From the NCBI RefSeq assembly GCF_027595985.1, contig NC_073313.1, forward strand, positions 86,348,899-86,412,898: a stretch of 64,000 nucleotides of DNA, written 5' to 3'. The notes under the pieces are model-generated. The model saw only the letters and a program-made list of their open reading frames with translations, ran no database searches and was not told the origin of the DNA. Every line of letters begins with the position of its first letter. Position 1 is the first letter of the stretch. Of this stretch, positions 12,201 to 22,047 are shown one piece after another. The translations under genes were made by a program, and so were the position numbers. The DNA comes from Sorex araneus (lineage: Eukaryota > Chordata > Mammalia > Eulipotyphla > Soricidae).

Positions 12201-12657
12201 CATCGCTGGGTGTGAGCTCCGAGAGGGCGGGGGCGCGAGGGCGCGAGCGAGAGGGGGGAGCGTCTGCACGGGAGACGGGCGGGAGGCGGCTGGGCCCGAG
12301 CGCTCCGCGGGACACTCACCCAAGAAGATCCAGGCGCTGTCCTTGTACTCGGAGTGCCAGGACACCTTCTCCGCCACCCCCAGCTGGACCTCGCGCTCGT
12401 TGAGCTCGTTGATCAACTTCACTTTCGTTAACGGGCTGCGGGAGTTACGGCAGAGTCAAGGGCCGCGGCCCGGCGCGCGCCCAGCCAGGGCTCCCCTGAA
12501 AGGGACTCGGCGCTTTCCGGGCTCCGCGACCCCCGCCCCCCCACACACGCTTCGCCCCCGCCGCGGCCCGCCCTTCCCTCATCTCCTCCCTCCCGAATCC
12601 CAACCCCCAGCCCCGACCTCCCACAGCCCACACAGGAGAGCCGGAGCCTTACTTCAT
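2749..12657 (-). CDS. RBMX2: RBMX2, RNA-binding motif protein X-linked 2, complete coding region in 6 exons
   Basis: RBMX2 is the metazoan Snu17/Ist3 orthologue. With BUD13 and SNIP1 it forms the nuclear RES complex of the activated spliceosome. The coding join on the minus strand is 12657-12653, 12435-12320, 9434-9383, 5671-5542, 4265-4088 and 3245-2749, which totals 978 nt (325 residues; human about 322). All five introns have GT donors and AG acceptors and the frame is kept throughout. The protein opens [20 protein letters not shown]. One RRM spans residues about 36-114, with RNP2 at 38-43 (IFLGGL) and RNP1 at 77-84 (KGFGFLCY). The tail after residue 160 is Lys-rich, then rich in Arg/Ser/Glu with an SRSRSRS run, as in the family. 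The start codon was chosen because exon 1 contributes only ATGAA before a GTAAGG donor, matching the family N-terminus. No disabling change was seen. The gene looks functional. Confidence 0.96.
4088..4265 (-). CDS. RBMX2: RBMX2 coding exon 5
   Basis: This 178-bp exon lies between acceptor GTCTTAG and donor GTGAAT. It encodes the end of the RRM ([20 protein letters not shown]) and the acidic linker ending ...[10 protein letters not shown] plus one base. Confidence 0.94.
5542..5671 (-). CDS. RBMX2: RBMX2 coding exon 4
   Basis: This 130-bp exon encodes residues 58-101, including RNP1 (KGFGFLCY) with its aromatic residues intact. The donor is GTGAGT. The acceptor ATAAATAG has a weak, interrupted polypyrimidine tract. 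The exon ends in phase 0 after ...NFNGIK. Confidence 0.95.
6125..6294 (+). mobile_element. SOR-type SINE with intact duplication
   Basis: The 16-nt AAAACTGAGCTTATCA lies at 6109-6124 and 6295-6310. tRNA-derived head GGGCCGGAGCGATAGCACAG, perfect B box GGTTCGATCCC, core and A-rich tail. It lies in RBMX2 intron 3. Confidence 0.93.
6600..7610 (+). mobile_element. Old SINE fragments
   Basis: Copies at about 6664-6832, 6870-7030 and 7485-7610 on the plus strand, with a small fragment before the first. The rest is AT-rich RBMX2 intron. Confidence 0.6.
7610..8975. other. RBMX2 intron sequence without further features apart from one SINE
   Basis: AT-rich to 8085, then the SINE at 8098-8299. 8313-8970 has no exon-like or repeat-like signal that I could name; a possible old hAT end (TCTTCAACCACCAGTCCATGG) sits at about 8390. 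Confidence 0.4.
8098..8299 (-). mobile_element. SOR-type SINE
   Basis: CATGAAGAACATT at 8085-8097 and CATGAAGAGCATT at 8300-8312 (one mismatch). Reverse orientation with a TTTG-repeat tail complement. Confidence 0.88.
8975..10475. mobile_element. Old SINEs around RBMX2 exon 3
   Basis: 8975-9150 (+), 9663-9828 (-), 9855-10015 (-, remnant), 10070-10220 (+) and 10303-10475 (+). A TG/TA microsatellite with a TATATA core sits between the last two (10222-10300). Confidence 0.65.
9383..9434 (-). CDS. RBMX2: RBMX2 coding exon 3
   Basis: This 52-bp exon lies between acceptor TCTTCTAG and donor GTAAGT. It encodes [17 protein letters not shown] and two bases of Gln58, that is RRM beta-1 end and helix 1. 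Confidence 0.95.
10868..11285 (+). repeat. Polypurine tract, about 420 bp
   Basis: Almost every base on the plus strand is A or G, in irregular GGGAAGG/GAGGAG units, with rare pyrimidines. It lies in RBMX2 intron 2. A second purine-rich block continues at about 11670-11860 after two SINEs. Long open frames across it on either strand are composition artefacts. Confidence 0.9.
11286..12215 (+). mobile_element. Old SINEs near the RBMX2 5' end
   Basis: 11286-11458, plus two diverged GC-rich copies at about 11893-12050 and 12076-12215, the last ending close to exon 2. Confidence 0.6.
11484..11645 (+). mobile_element. SOR-type SINE
   Basis: The 15-nt AAAAAATTGAAATAA lies at 11469-11483 and 11646-11660. 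Near-consensus head and B box. It inserted next to an older SINE (11286-11458) between two purine tracts. Confidence 0.9.
12320..12435 (-). CDS. RBMX2: RBMX2 coding exon 2
   Basis: This 116-bp exon lies between acceptor CGCAG and donor GTGAGT. It encodes residues 2-41 (phase 2 in, phase 1 out), ending ...SAWIFL plus the first base of Gly41, which starts RNP2 of the RRM. It lies in the CpG-rich 5' end of the gene. Confidence 0.95.
12653..12657 (-). CDS. RBMX2: RBMX2 coding exon 1 (5 coding bases)
   Basis: ATGAA is followed directly by the donor GTAAGG. Joined to exon 2 it gives M-N-P-L-T-K. Only five bases are coding; the 5' UTR continues to higher coordinates inside the CpG-rich promoter. 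Intron 1 is 217 bp (12436-12652). Confidence 0.9.
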
Positions 12658-12960
12658 CCTCAGCCGGCTCCCGCCGCCAAATGCCGAGCCAACGACTTCT
12701 GGAAAAAGCCGTTTAACCGTCGCCCGGCTTCAGCGCGGCAATCCCATTGGCTAGAGCTCCCCCGGAAGGGATCATTCGAACCGGAAGCGAGTAGCCACGT
12801 CTGGACGTAACGCACGTAACGCATGCGCACGAGAACCGGGACGTGCCTCTGACTTCGACCGAGACAGATTTTTTCTCTAGTCCGGCTCTTCCGGCTGTGA
12901 ACCGGAAGGACGGAAGGGCGAGCTGCGTCTCTTGCCTCAGGGCGGCTTCTGTAAGCCCGT
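12658..12960 (-). promoter_or_regulatory. RBMX2 CpG-rich TATA-less promoter
   Basis: The stretch is GC- and CpG-rich and contrasts sharply with the AT-rich surroundings. The richness extends down to about 12216 through exons 1-2. Visible motifs: a CCAAT box read on the minus strand at 12744-12750, ETS-type CCGGAAG cores at 12762, 12781 and near 12902, a reverse core (CTTCCGG) near 12887, and an NRF1-like TGCGCATGCG core at about 12820-12829. No TATA box is evident. This is the usual architecture of a housekeeping promoter. The transcription start is not determined, and whether it also fires rightwards is unknown. Confidence 0.75.
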
Positions 12961-13122
12961 GACGCTGACCGCGCTCGCCATTAACATTTGCCGATTGGCG
13001 GCTGGGGAAAGTGTCCTGATTTGGAGATTTTGATCCCAGCCTTTACTCCCAGTACAAAAAACCCTGTTTAGGTGACACACAGCCACATGTTGCTGTGGGC
13101 TCGTCCCTAAAACATCCTTTGT

Positions 13123-13310
13123 GGGGGCTGAAGCTATATCATAGCGGGTAGGGCGTTTACCTTGCACGGGGACGACCCGGATTTGATTCCCAATATCCCA
13201 TCTGGTCCCCCAAGCGCTGCCGGGAGTAATTCCTGAGTGCATGAGCCGGGAGTGACCCCTATGCATCACAGGGTGTGACCCAAAAAGCAAAAAATTTTTT
13301 TAAATAAAAA
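13123..13310 (+). mobile_element. SOR-type SINE
   Basis: GGGGCTGAAGCTATATCATAGCGG head, core, and GTGTGACCCAAAAAGCAAAAA tail. Upstream of the RBMX2 promoter. Confidence 0.85.
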
Positions 13311-13386
13311 ATAAAACGCCCGTTATAACTTGTACATTTTAGTGATGGCTGATGATGATTATATACTCATAAAAAGGTGTTAAGCT

Positions 13387-13555
13387 GCGGATGGAGTAAT
13401 ACCTCAGCAGGGAGGGCTTTTGCCTTCTACGCTGCAGACCTGGATTCAATTCCCAGCATCCCATATGGTCCCCTGAGCACAGCCAGGAGTAATTCCTGAG
13501 TGCAGAGCCAGGAGTAACCCCTGTGCATCACTGAGTGTGATCCAAAAAGCAAAAA
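13387..13555 (+). mobile_element. SOR-type SINE
   Basis: The 16-nt AAAAAGGTGTTAAGCT lies at 13371-13386 and 13556-13571. Confidence 0.9.
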
Positions 13556-14727
13556 AAAAAGGTGTTAAGCTATACTCCCTGAAATTCTATAACCTTGTAA
13601 ACTAATAAATTGATTTTTAAAGAAAAGAAAGTCCCAAAACAAACATTCAGGTATGGAACATTCAGAACTGTATAAAAGTTGTATGGCTGTATAGCAGCTT
13701 TTTAAAAAATCAATACCGGGCATTATAGTACAACCAAATTATGAAATGCTACAACCTATGAAAAATAATTATGCAAGTCTGAGTGTTGGCTTTGCGTGCC
13801 TCTTCCTGGAAGCACTTATGGTCCTCTTGCATCAAACCCAGCATAAATTCTGAGTAGTGACAGATGTGATCCCCGAAATAAAGCCATTTTCTAGGCTGAG
13901 GGTGTTAATTCAGTAGTAGATTGTTTGCCTGATAGGTGTGAGGGGTCAAACCACAAGAGGGAAAAAAGGTACAAATACATTCCTTACAATGTGATCCTTT
14001 AAAAAAAATAGGAAACTTAACAGAGAATACAAAAAGAAACTCTTAGGTACTTCAAACATAATATTTGTGATTGTGAGATACCCTCTCCTCCTCCTCTCCC
14101 CCTACCAGGGCAGATAAAAAGAAAAAAAGAAACAGGGGCTACCGCAGAAAAGGAAAATTTGAAAATGAAAATTCTTTGTTGTCCCTCAAATCCTTTTCAT
14201 AGGCAACTGACTAGTGTGACCCTCTATGCAGAACTGAATGCTCAGATTTACAGGAAAACTACTACTTATCTCTTCCCATGGTGTCTCTTACTCAAGTGAA
14301 GAGCATAATTAAAATTTATAATTACATGTATTAATAGTAATTTCTATTAAGCTGATAATATGACAAGTAATAAAAGATTGTAGGCTAAGAAATTTATACA
14401 TATTGTCCCTCCAGAAACTGAGATTCATATAAGTTAGTTTGGAAGGTATTCTGCCTCAGCCTGTGAGGTCAGTTGATTTAATCAGAATCTTTAGACATGA
14501 ATGTGAGCTTGAGTTCTCTGTGAATTGGATACATTTCACTCTAGAGTTAACCAGGAACCAGAAGAAGAGATGGAAGCATATGTGATCTAAATCATATGGA
14601 AGATTTGAATTCAATTGGAATATATTTATGCCAATATCTCAAATCATAATGTTCTTAAAATGAGGGTCCAGACATGTGAAGGTCTAGCTCAGAAATGCAG
14701 AAATGAAGTCCTTCCTGAAGGCACTTC
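13556..14727. other. Intergenic, mostly unrecognised
   Basis: SINE remnants at about 13775-13975. 13980-14720 holds no gene or named repeat that I can support. Confidence 0.4.
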
Positions 14728-14925
14728 TAGGGGCTGGAGTGATACACGGTGGATAGGATGTTTGCACGAGGCTGAATGGATTCGATCCCCGGGATCCCAT
14801 GTGGTCCCCCAAGCATCGCCAGGAGTAATTCCTGAGTGCAAAGCCAATAGTAACCCCTGAGCATCATTGGGTATGACCCTAGAAGCAAGGAAGCAAATAA
14901 ATAAATAAATAAATAAATAAACGCA
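14728..14925 (+). mobile_element. SOR-type SINE with AAAT-repeat tail
   Basis: Head GGGGCTGGAGTGATACACGG with a small deletion in the tRNA region. The tail has grown into (AAAT)n at about 14893-14921. Confidence 0.8.
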
Positions 14926-15413
14926 CTTTTATAATGATGGTCATAAGGAAAACCATACCCTTAAGAGTCTCAGTACCCTTCCAATAAGCAAAACAGAGGC
15001 TGCCCACCAATTACAGTTTCTCTTCATTCATTCTTTCTTTGCCTCTTACCCACCCCATTCCAGCCATTCATTAACTTTATAAAATTATCTTGGCAATGCA
15101 AACTAAACAGTGACAGATTGCATATGGGTTTTATCTGCTCCTAGGAATCTTAGGTTGCTTAGTTGTATGGTTAAAGTAACCACTGAAAAATTGTTAACTT
15201 GCATCCAGAACTATCTGACTGGTTTCTTTGAGCGAATATGAAATGAGTCTCCACTCCTGGGGCTACACCCAGGGCCTTGGTTATAATGTTCAGAAGAAAA
15301 ACGAAGCAAAAGTTAAGTATAAATTAGATTGAAGAGAACAAAAGAAAACTGCTATGAACCTGTTGGTGGGTTTAGAGAAATATATTCTGAAGGCAGGAAA
15401 ACTGAACGGCACC

Positions 15414-15620
15414 CCAAAATTAGAGAGAGAGTATGGGGAATACTGTCTGCCATAGAGTCAGAGGGGGTGGGGAAGGGGGAGGTATACCCGGGATATTGGT
15501 GGTGGGGAATGTGCACTGGTGGAGGGATTGGTGTTTTATCATTGTGAGATTGTAACCCAAACATGAAAGCTTGTCACTATCTCATGTTGATTTAATAACA
15601 TTTTTCAAAAGAAAAGAAAA
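15414..15620 (+). mobile_element. Short L1 3'-end insertion
   Basis: The 17-nt duplication GAAAACTGAACGGCACC lies at 15397-15413 and 15621-15637. The 207-bp insert is the terminal L1 3' UTR (GGTGGGGAATGTGCACTGGT...) with an AAAAG-rich tail. Confidence 0.85.
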
Positions 15621-15847
15621 GAAAACTGAACGGCACCTGGATTTGCCTGGACCATTTCAATGGATGTCTGCAATTGATAGGAAGAGATAGATAAGAAAAC
15701 ACCTAGATTTCAGAAAGTCCAAGTGGAAAAGGATGGGAATTCAGAAGATAACCTTATCTTAAAAGTCTGAAATGATAATTTGGGTTTGTCATCCACCGTA
15801 ACCATCATTGATTTCCCCCAATAATATTTATTTAGTACCTTTTCTAT

Positions 15848-16405
15848 ATGGCGGAGCAATAACATAGCAGGTAGGGAGTTTGCCTTGCACGCAGCCAACC
15901 CGGGTTTGATTTCTCCATCCCTCTCAGAGAGCCAGGCAAGCTAACAAGAGTATCTGTCCCAAACGGTAGAGCCTGGCAATCTACCATGGTGTATTCGATA
16001 TGCCAAAAGCAGTAATAAGAAGTCTCACAATAGAGATGTTACTGATGCCCACTTGAGCAAATCTATAAAAAATTGGGAGGACAGTGCTACAGCACTACCC
16101 ATTCTATACAAAACTCTCTCCTGTGGGCAGTAAGGAAGCTGAAGCCAATCCCTGCATTTAAGTCACAGTCATAGTCATCCCGTTGCTCATCGATTTGCTC
16201 GAGCGGGCACCAGTAACGTTTCATTGTGAGACTTATTATTACTGTTTTTGGCATCTCGAATTCACCACGGGTAGCTTGCCATGCTCTGCCATGTGGGCAT
16301 GATACTCTCGGTAGTTTGCCAGGCTCTCTGAGAGCGGCGGAGGAATCGAACTCGGGTCGGCTGCGTGCAAGGCGAACGCCCTACCACTATGCTATCTTTC
16401 CAGCC
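15848..16405. repeat. Inverted pair of second-type SINEs
   Basis: One copy on the plus strand (about 15848-16100) is followed after about 65 bp by a copy on the minus strand (about 16166-16405, flanked by CATTTAAG). The facing ends are the tails. Arms of about 240 bp could form a hairpin. Confidence 0.7.
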
Positions 16406-16582
16406 CCCTACATTTAAGGAAAGGCCAAATTACTTGTTCAGCCAAGTCATCTCTACACTTCTCACCACCATTCCACATCCCCAGACAGCTTTCCCTCTTG
16501 CCATCAATAAACAGACACTTCTCATGATAGGCCAGACCAAAAGCATATGTTACCTATTCTTCACTCAAAAATATTTAACCAA

Positions 16583-16788
16583 AAGGGAATGCCCTGCCAC
16601 AGAGGTGGGATGGGGTGCAGGGGATGCGGGGGGGGGTGATAGGGAGGGATGCTGGGACCATTGGTGGTGGAAAATGGGCACTGGTGAAGGGATGGTTACT
16701 CAATCATTGTATGACTGAAATGCAAGCACAAAAGTTTGTAAATCTGTAACTCTACCTCATGGTGGGTCTCGAATAAAATTTTTTAAAT
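16583..16788 (+). mobile_element. Short L1 3'-end insertion
   Basis: The 12-nt duplication ATATTTAACCAA lies at 16571-16582 and 16789-16800. The 206-bp insert is the same class of L1 3' terminus as 15414-15620, ending GAATAAAATTTTT. Confidence 0.82.
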
Positions 16789-17159
16789 ATATTTAACCAA
16801 TTATCAGCTGATATTACCTATGCCATTAAATTATCTGTAAAATAAATTTCATGAAGTTACAGTCCTATTCCAAGTCATTATCATATGCCTCCTAGATCCT
16901 CTCATATCTGCAGCAGCCCCTATTCTTCAGCCTTCTCTCCCACTGCCCTCAATATGAAACCTCAATTCTAGCTAAGCTGCACTCCTATTCATTCCTTCTA
17001 GGGTCTCTTTCAGTACCCACCTTGACACCTATGTTAAGAGAATCCCATAAGTCTATACCATTCTTCTCTCAAGTACTGTAGCCTTCCAAATTTCCAAACT
17101 CCCATCATGGGAGAATAACCTCCAGAAAGACTTTCAGTGAAAATGAGCAATAATTGGAA

Positions 17160-17302
17160 TACACCAGGCTGTGTTTAGAGGCTAATCCTGAGAGCAATCA
17201 GGGATTACTCCTGGAGGGTTTGGGGAGACCATATGTGGTGCCAGGGGTCTAAACGCAGGTCAGACAAGCACTCTGCCTGCTGTACTCTTCTTCCAGCCCT
17301 GA
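17160..17302 (-). mobile_element. Old SOR-type SINE
   Basis: Reverse copy, GAGACCATATGTGGTGCCAGG to TCTTCCAGCCC. Confidence 0.6.
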
Positions 17303-17670
17303 ATATTAATTTTCATCCCTCAAGCACCCTTTGTCCCAAGCTGTGCAAATTAACCTGATATGTATCTATTATTCAACTCTGCAGGAGTGTAGAGGACGCA
17401 ATGTACTGTCCCAATATGAGAAATAAGTAACAGCAAGATCCTCAACATTAAATACCAAGTGAAATTCTTCCCAGCATGAAACTCTGGACTGTAAGAAGTG
17501 CAGCTAAATTGCAACCCAACCAAAGCAACCAGCAGTGCTGAGAAAGCTTTGATTTTAGAGCCCTTTCTTGTATATAGGAGTACAGAGGAGCAAAGTTTCT
17601 TCAGGATTTCTTCTCCCCCTCCTGGAGTGGAAAGTGCTTGCCCTCTACTGGGCTTCGTACTCATTTTGAT

Positions 17671-17844
17671 TTTTTTTTTTGCTTTTTGGGTCACACCTGG
17701 CGATGCACAGGGGTTACTCCTGGCTCTGCACTCAGGAATCACCCCTGGCCGTGCTCAGGGGACCATATGGGATGCTGGGATTCGAACCCGGGTGCAGCCG
17801 CGTGCAAGGCAAACGCCCTACCCGCTGTGCTATCGCTCCAGCCC
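17671..17844 (-). mobile_element. SOR-type SINE, young
   Basis: The 18-nt CTTCGTACTCATTTTGAT lies at 17653-17670 and 17845-17862, perfectly conserved. Near-consensus sequence. Confidence 0.94.
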
Positions 17845-18558
17845 CTTCGTACTCATTTTGATGCCAAACAATTCTGGCATCTAAGGTTGGCAATCTCTTC
17901 TTTCCTGGTTTAGTAGGAACTCTTGTACTATTTCAAGCGAATATCTCTAGAGAAGTAAACCCTAACAAGCAGCAATATGAGGAAACATTTTTATGTTTCC
18001 TCTTATTAACCCTTTAGCACATTATTAGTTTCCTATTGCTATGAAAACAAGTTATCAAAAATTTAGTCACTTAGAACAGCACAAATTTATTATTGTACAG
18101 TATCCGACCTCTGAAATCAGTTTCACTGGGATAGAGTGAAAAAGTGAAAGGACCCATGCCCAATTCAAAGAGCAACACTTCTTATCAGCTTTAGCAAGAA
18201 GGGAAATGCTTTACTGCAGTCCTGAAAATGGTGTGAGCAATGCTTAAATCTACCTTTTGTACTTTTGTTTCAAGTAATCTTTATACATGTCAAAAGAAGG
18301 CTTAGCCATTAGTTTCTATTTCTTACTGTTTTCAGGACAGAAAACAGTGGGGGGCTTGAGGTCATCCACTTTCCGAATGACAATGTAAAATGTGTTTTTG
18401 TCTATTCTCTCCTAAATCATAATAATTTGTAGCGTATTTCAAAGTTCTCTAGCTATTTCAAAGGTAAAATGGAGAAAAACAACGGGTTGTCTGAGTCAGT
18501 TTCTCCATGTTCTTTCTGTACTAAACAATTGTAATATATTTAAGAAATTTGCAAAAGA

Positions 18559-20712
18559 TGGGTATTGTGTAAATATCCTTTCCCATTCTGTAGATAGTCT
18601 TTGTATTCTGGTCACTGTATCTTTTGCGGTGCAGAAGCTTTTTAGTTTAATGTAGTCCCATTTATTGATTTCTATTTTTACTAGATTGTTTAGTTCCGTG
18701 TCATCTTTGAAGATACCTTTATCTTCAATATCGTAGAGGGTTTTGCCGACCTTGTCTTCAATGTACCTTATGGTTTGTGGTCTGATGTTGAGGTCTTTAA
18801 TCCATTTTGATCTGACTTTTGTGCATGGTGTCAGGTCGAGTTCTAAGCCCATTTTTTTGCATGTGGTTGTTCAGTTGTGCCAGCACCATTTGTTAAAGAG
18901 ACTTTCCTTGCTCCACTTCACATCTCTTGCTCCTTTATCAAAGATTAGATGATCATACATTTGAGGTTGTGTGTGGGGATATTCCACCCTGTTCCATTGG
19001 TCTGCAGCTCTGCCTTTGTTCCAGTACCATGCTGTTTTAATTGTTACCACTTTGTAGTAGAGTTTAAGGTTGGGGAGGGTGATGCCTCCCATCATCTTTT
19101 TCCCAAGAATTATTTTAGCTATTCGTGGGCGTTTATTGTTCCATATAAATTTCAGGATTGCTTGCTCCGCTTCTTTGAAGAATGCCATGGGTATCCTTAT
19201 AGGGATCGCGTTAAATCTGTATAATGCCTTTGGGAGTATTGCCATTTTGACAATGTTTATTCTCCCTATCTATGAGCAGGGTATATGTTTCCATTTCCTC
19301 ATGTCCTCTTTTATTTCATGGAGTAGAGTTATATAGTTTTCTTTGTAGAGGTCCTTTACTTCTTTAGTTAAGCTGATTCCAAGATATTTGATTTTCTGGG
19401 GCACAATTGTGAATGGGATTGCTTTTTTCATGTCCCTTTCCTCTGTCTCATTGTTTGCATATAGGAAGGCCATGGATTTTTGGGTATTGATTTTATAGCC
19501 TGCGACTTTACTGTATAGGTCAATTGTTTCTAAGAGTTTCTTACTAGAGCTTTTAGGTTTCTCTAGGTATAGCAATGGTATATAAAGCACTGGTTGAACT
19601 CTACAAGAAGAAAACATCCAACCCCATCAAAAAATGGGGCGAAGAAATAAACAGAAACTTTACCAAGGAAGAGATACGAATGGCCAAATGGCACATGAAA
19701 AAGTGCTCTACATCACTAATCATCAGAGAGATGCAGATCAAAACAACCATGAGATACCACCTCACACCACAGAGACTAGCACACATCCAAAAGAACAAAA
19801 GCAACCGCTGTTGGAGAGGACGTGGGGAGAAAGGTACCCTTCTACACTGCTGGTGGGAATGCCGGCTAGTTCAGCCCTTTTGGAAAACAGTATGGACGAG
19901 TCTCAAAAAACTAGAGGTTGAGCTCCCATTTGACCCAGAAATACCACTACTGGGAATATATCCCAGAAAATCCAAAAAGTATAGTCGAAGTGACATATGC
20001 ACTTATATGTTCACCGCAGCACTGTTTACAATAGCCAGAATCTGGAAAAAACCCGAGTGCCCTAGAACAGATGACTGGTTGAAGAAACTCTGGTACATCT
20101 ATACAATGGAATACTATGCAGCTGTTAGAAAAAAAATGAGGTCATGATGTTTGCATATAAGTGGATCAACATGGAAAGTATCATGCTAAGTGAAATGAGT
20201 CAGAAAGAGAGAGACAGACATAGAAAGATTGCACTCATCTGTGGAATATAGAATAATAGACTATAAGACTAACACCCAAGAATAGTAGAAATAAGTACCA
20301 GGAGATTGTTTCCATGGCTTGGAGGCTGGTCTCATTCTGGGTAACTCAGGGAAGGGACCACCAAGTAAAATGTGGTTGGAGGTCATGTGGGGGAAGGGTG
20401 AGGCGGGCCGAATACAGACTAGAGACTGAACACAATGGCCACTCAACACCTTTATTGCAAACCACAACACCTAATCAGAGAGAGAGAACAAAAGGGAATT
20501 CCCTGCCATAGTGGCAGGGTGGGGGGGGGAGACGGGACTGGGGAGGGGGGGAGGGATGTTGGGTTTACTGGTGGTGGAGAATGGGCACTGGTGAAGGGAT
20601 GGGTTATTGAACTTTGTATGGGGGAAACATGAGCACAAAGATGTATGGATCTGTAACTGTACCCTCACGATGACTCTCTAATTAAAAATAAACTAATAAA
20701 AAAAATAAAAAA
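18559..20712 (+). mobile_element. Young L1 insertion with 5' inversion (twin priming)
   Basis: A 17-nt target-site duplication AAGAAATTTGCAAAAGA lies at 18542-18558 and 20713-20729. From 18559 to about 19573 the L1 ORF2 3' region reads on the minus strand ([18 protein letters not shown] and following, ending at FTQYP). From about 19577 it reads on the plus strand ([20 protein letters not shown] and following) through the end of ORF2 at about 20140, a 3' UTR, and an A-rich tail at about 20685. The two parts meet with a loss of about 20 nt relative to the uninverted copy at 37673. The plus-strand part closely matches that copy, so it is recent. ORF2 is only partial and non-functional. Confidence 0.93.
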
Positions 20713-21030
20713 AAGAAATTTGCAAAAGAGCTGCTTCTAGCCAAGAATGTAAAAATTATTTTTGTCTAACCCAATTTATCAAGGTTGTTAGCCATGTTCC
20801 TTTAGAGCCATGTCAGATCTGTCTCTTTAGGTTTACAGTTTCAGTGTCTGTTGGTCTGCGTTCCTCCTAAAGGCTTTAGGGGAAAAGTTGTCACCTTGCC
20901 TTTACTGGCTTCCAGAAACCCTGCGCAATGCTTGGCTGCTAATTCTTTCCTTGCATCTCTTCAACCTCTTGCTCCCACTGACACATCCCTTAAAACAACC
21001 AAACAACCCACTCTAATCTCCTGTTTCTCT

Positions 21031-21219
21031 TATAATGATTTTTTTTTTGCTTTTTGGGTCACACCAGGTGAATCACAGGGGTTATTCCTGGCTCTCCACT
21101 CAGGAATTACTCCTGGCAGTGCTCAGGGGACGGACCATATGGAATGCTGGGAATCTAACCCAGGTCAGCCTCGTGCAAGGCAAACGGCCTACACACTGCG
21201 GTATCACTCCAGTGCCCTA
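21031..21219 (-). mobile_element. SOR-type SINE
   Basis: Flanked by TATAATGAT (21022-21030 and 21219-21227). It lies in the MLT1-like LTR. A short duplication GGGACGGACC is seen in its core. Confidence 0.82.
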
Positions 21220-21369
21220 TAATGATCATTGTAATTACAAAATTGTGCCTACTTGGAAAGTCCAGGCAACTCTTCCTATCACAAGAACCTTAATCACATC
21301 TGCAAAGTTCCTTTTGCCAACATAATTACAGGTTCCTGGGATTAGGACATGTATACATTTGTTTTATTC

Positions 21370-21802
21370 TGGTTTTGGTTTGGGGTCACACCTGATGGTA
21401 CACAGGACTAACTTGTGTCTCTGTGCTCACTTGCGGGGGTCTTGGAGATGATATGGGGTGCTGGGGATAAAACCCAGTTAGCCACAAGCAAGGTAAGTGT
21501 TCTTCCCACTGCATTATATATCCAGATTCTGGACATGCGTATATTTGGGACATTGCCATTCACTGTATTATCGCCAAGGTTCTGCTATGTTGATAGCAAA
21601 AAATTCATTGGACAAAGAGTGACAGCTAGATTATTTTAGGAGGGACGAGGTTGGGCCACACCCGTGGTGCTCAGGGCTTACTACTGGCTCTGCTCTCGTG
21701 GTTCACCCCTTGAGGTGCTCAGGGGACCATAAGAAGTGCCCTGGATCAAACCTGGGAATTGCAAGGCAAGCACCTTACCCGCTGCACTATCACCCTAGCC
21801 CC
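21370..21802 (-). mobile_element. Two old SOR-type SINEs
   Basis: Reverse copies at about 21370-21530 and 21645-21802, both diverged. Confidence 0.65.
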
Positions 21803-21877
21803 AATAATTGAATTCTATACAAATTTTTGCCATTCCTTCCTAGTTGGTTAATGTTAGATAATTCCTTTAATCTTTTC

Positions 21878-22047
21878 TGGTTTTTTGGGGTGGTCACACC
21901 CGGCGATGCACAGGGGTTACTCCTGGCTCTTCACTCAGGAATTACCCCTGGCGGTGCTCAGGGGACCATATGGAATGCTGGGATTAGAACCCGGGTCAGC
22001 AGCGTGCAAGGCAAACGCCCTACCCGCTGTGCTATTGCTCCAGCCCC
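21878..22047 (-). mobile_element. SOR-type SINE, young
   Basis: The 14-nt CCTTTAATCTTTTC lies at 21864-21877 and 22048-22061. Confidence 0.92.

Larger units (their letters stand above)
18020..21350 (-). mobile_element. Old MLT1-like (MaLR) LTR, split by later insertions
   Basis: On the minus strand, MLT1-type blocks appear at about 18020-18130 (AGTTTCCTATTGCTATG, CACAAATTTATTATTGTACA on the plus strand), 20835-21030 (CTGCGTTCCTCC ... TTGCCTTTACTGGCTTCCAG) and 21223-21350 (CTTAATCACATCTGCAAAGT ... GGGATTAGGACATG). The L1 at 18559-20712 and the SINE at 21031-21219 lie inside. The order of blocks fits one LTR. Confidence 0.6.

Noticed and set aside
11438-12319. Open frames of 293 and 216 codons on the minus strand
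   Set aside because: They cross SINEs, the polypurine tract and the CpG-rich promoter. Pro/Ser/Leu-rich low complexity with no family match; composition artefacts.
12343-12810. 155-codon plus-strand frame over the RBMX2 start
   Set aside because: Antisense to RBMX2 exons 1-2 in CpG-rich DNA; no family resemblance and no start context.
17638-17913. Many frames containing [12 protein letters not shown] or [18 protein letters not shown]-type peptides throughout the window
   Set aside because: These are the three frames of the SOR SINE, not proteins.
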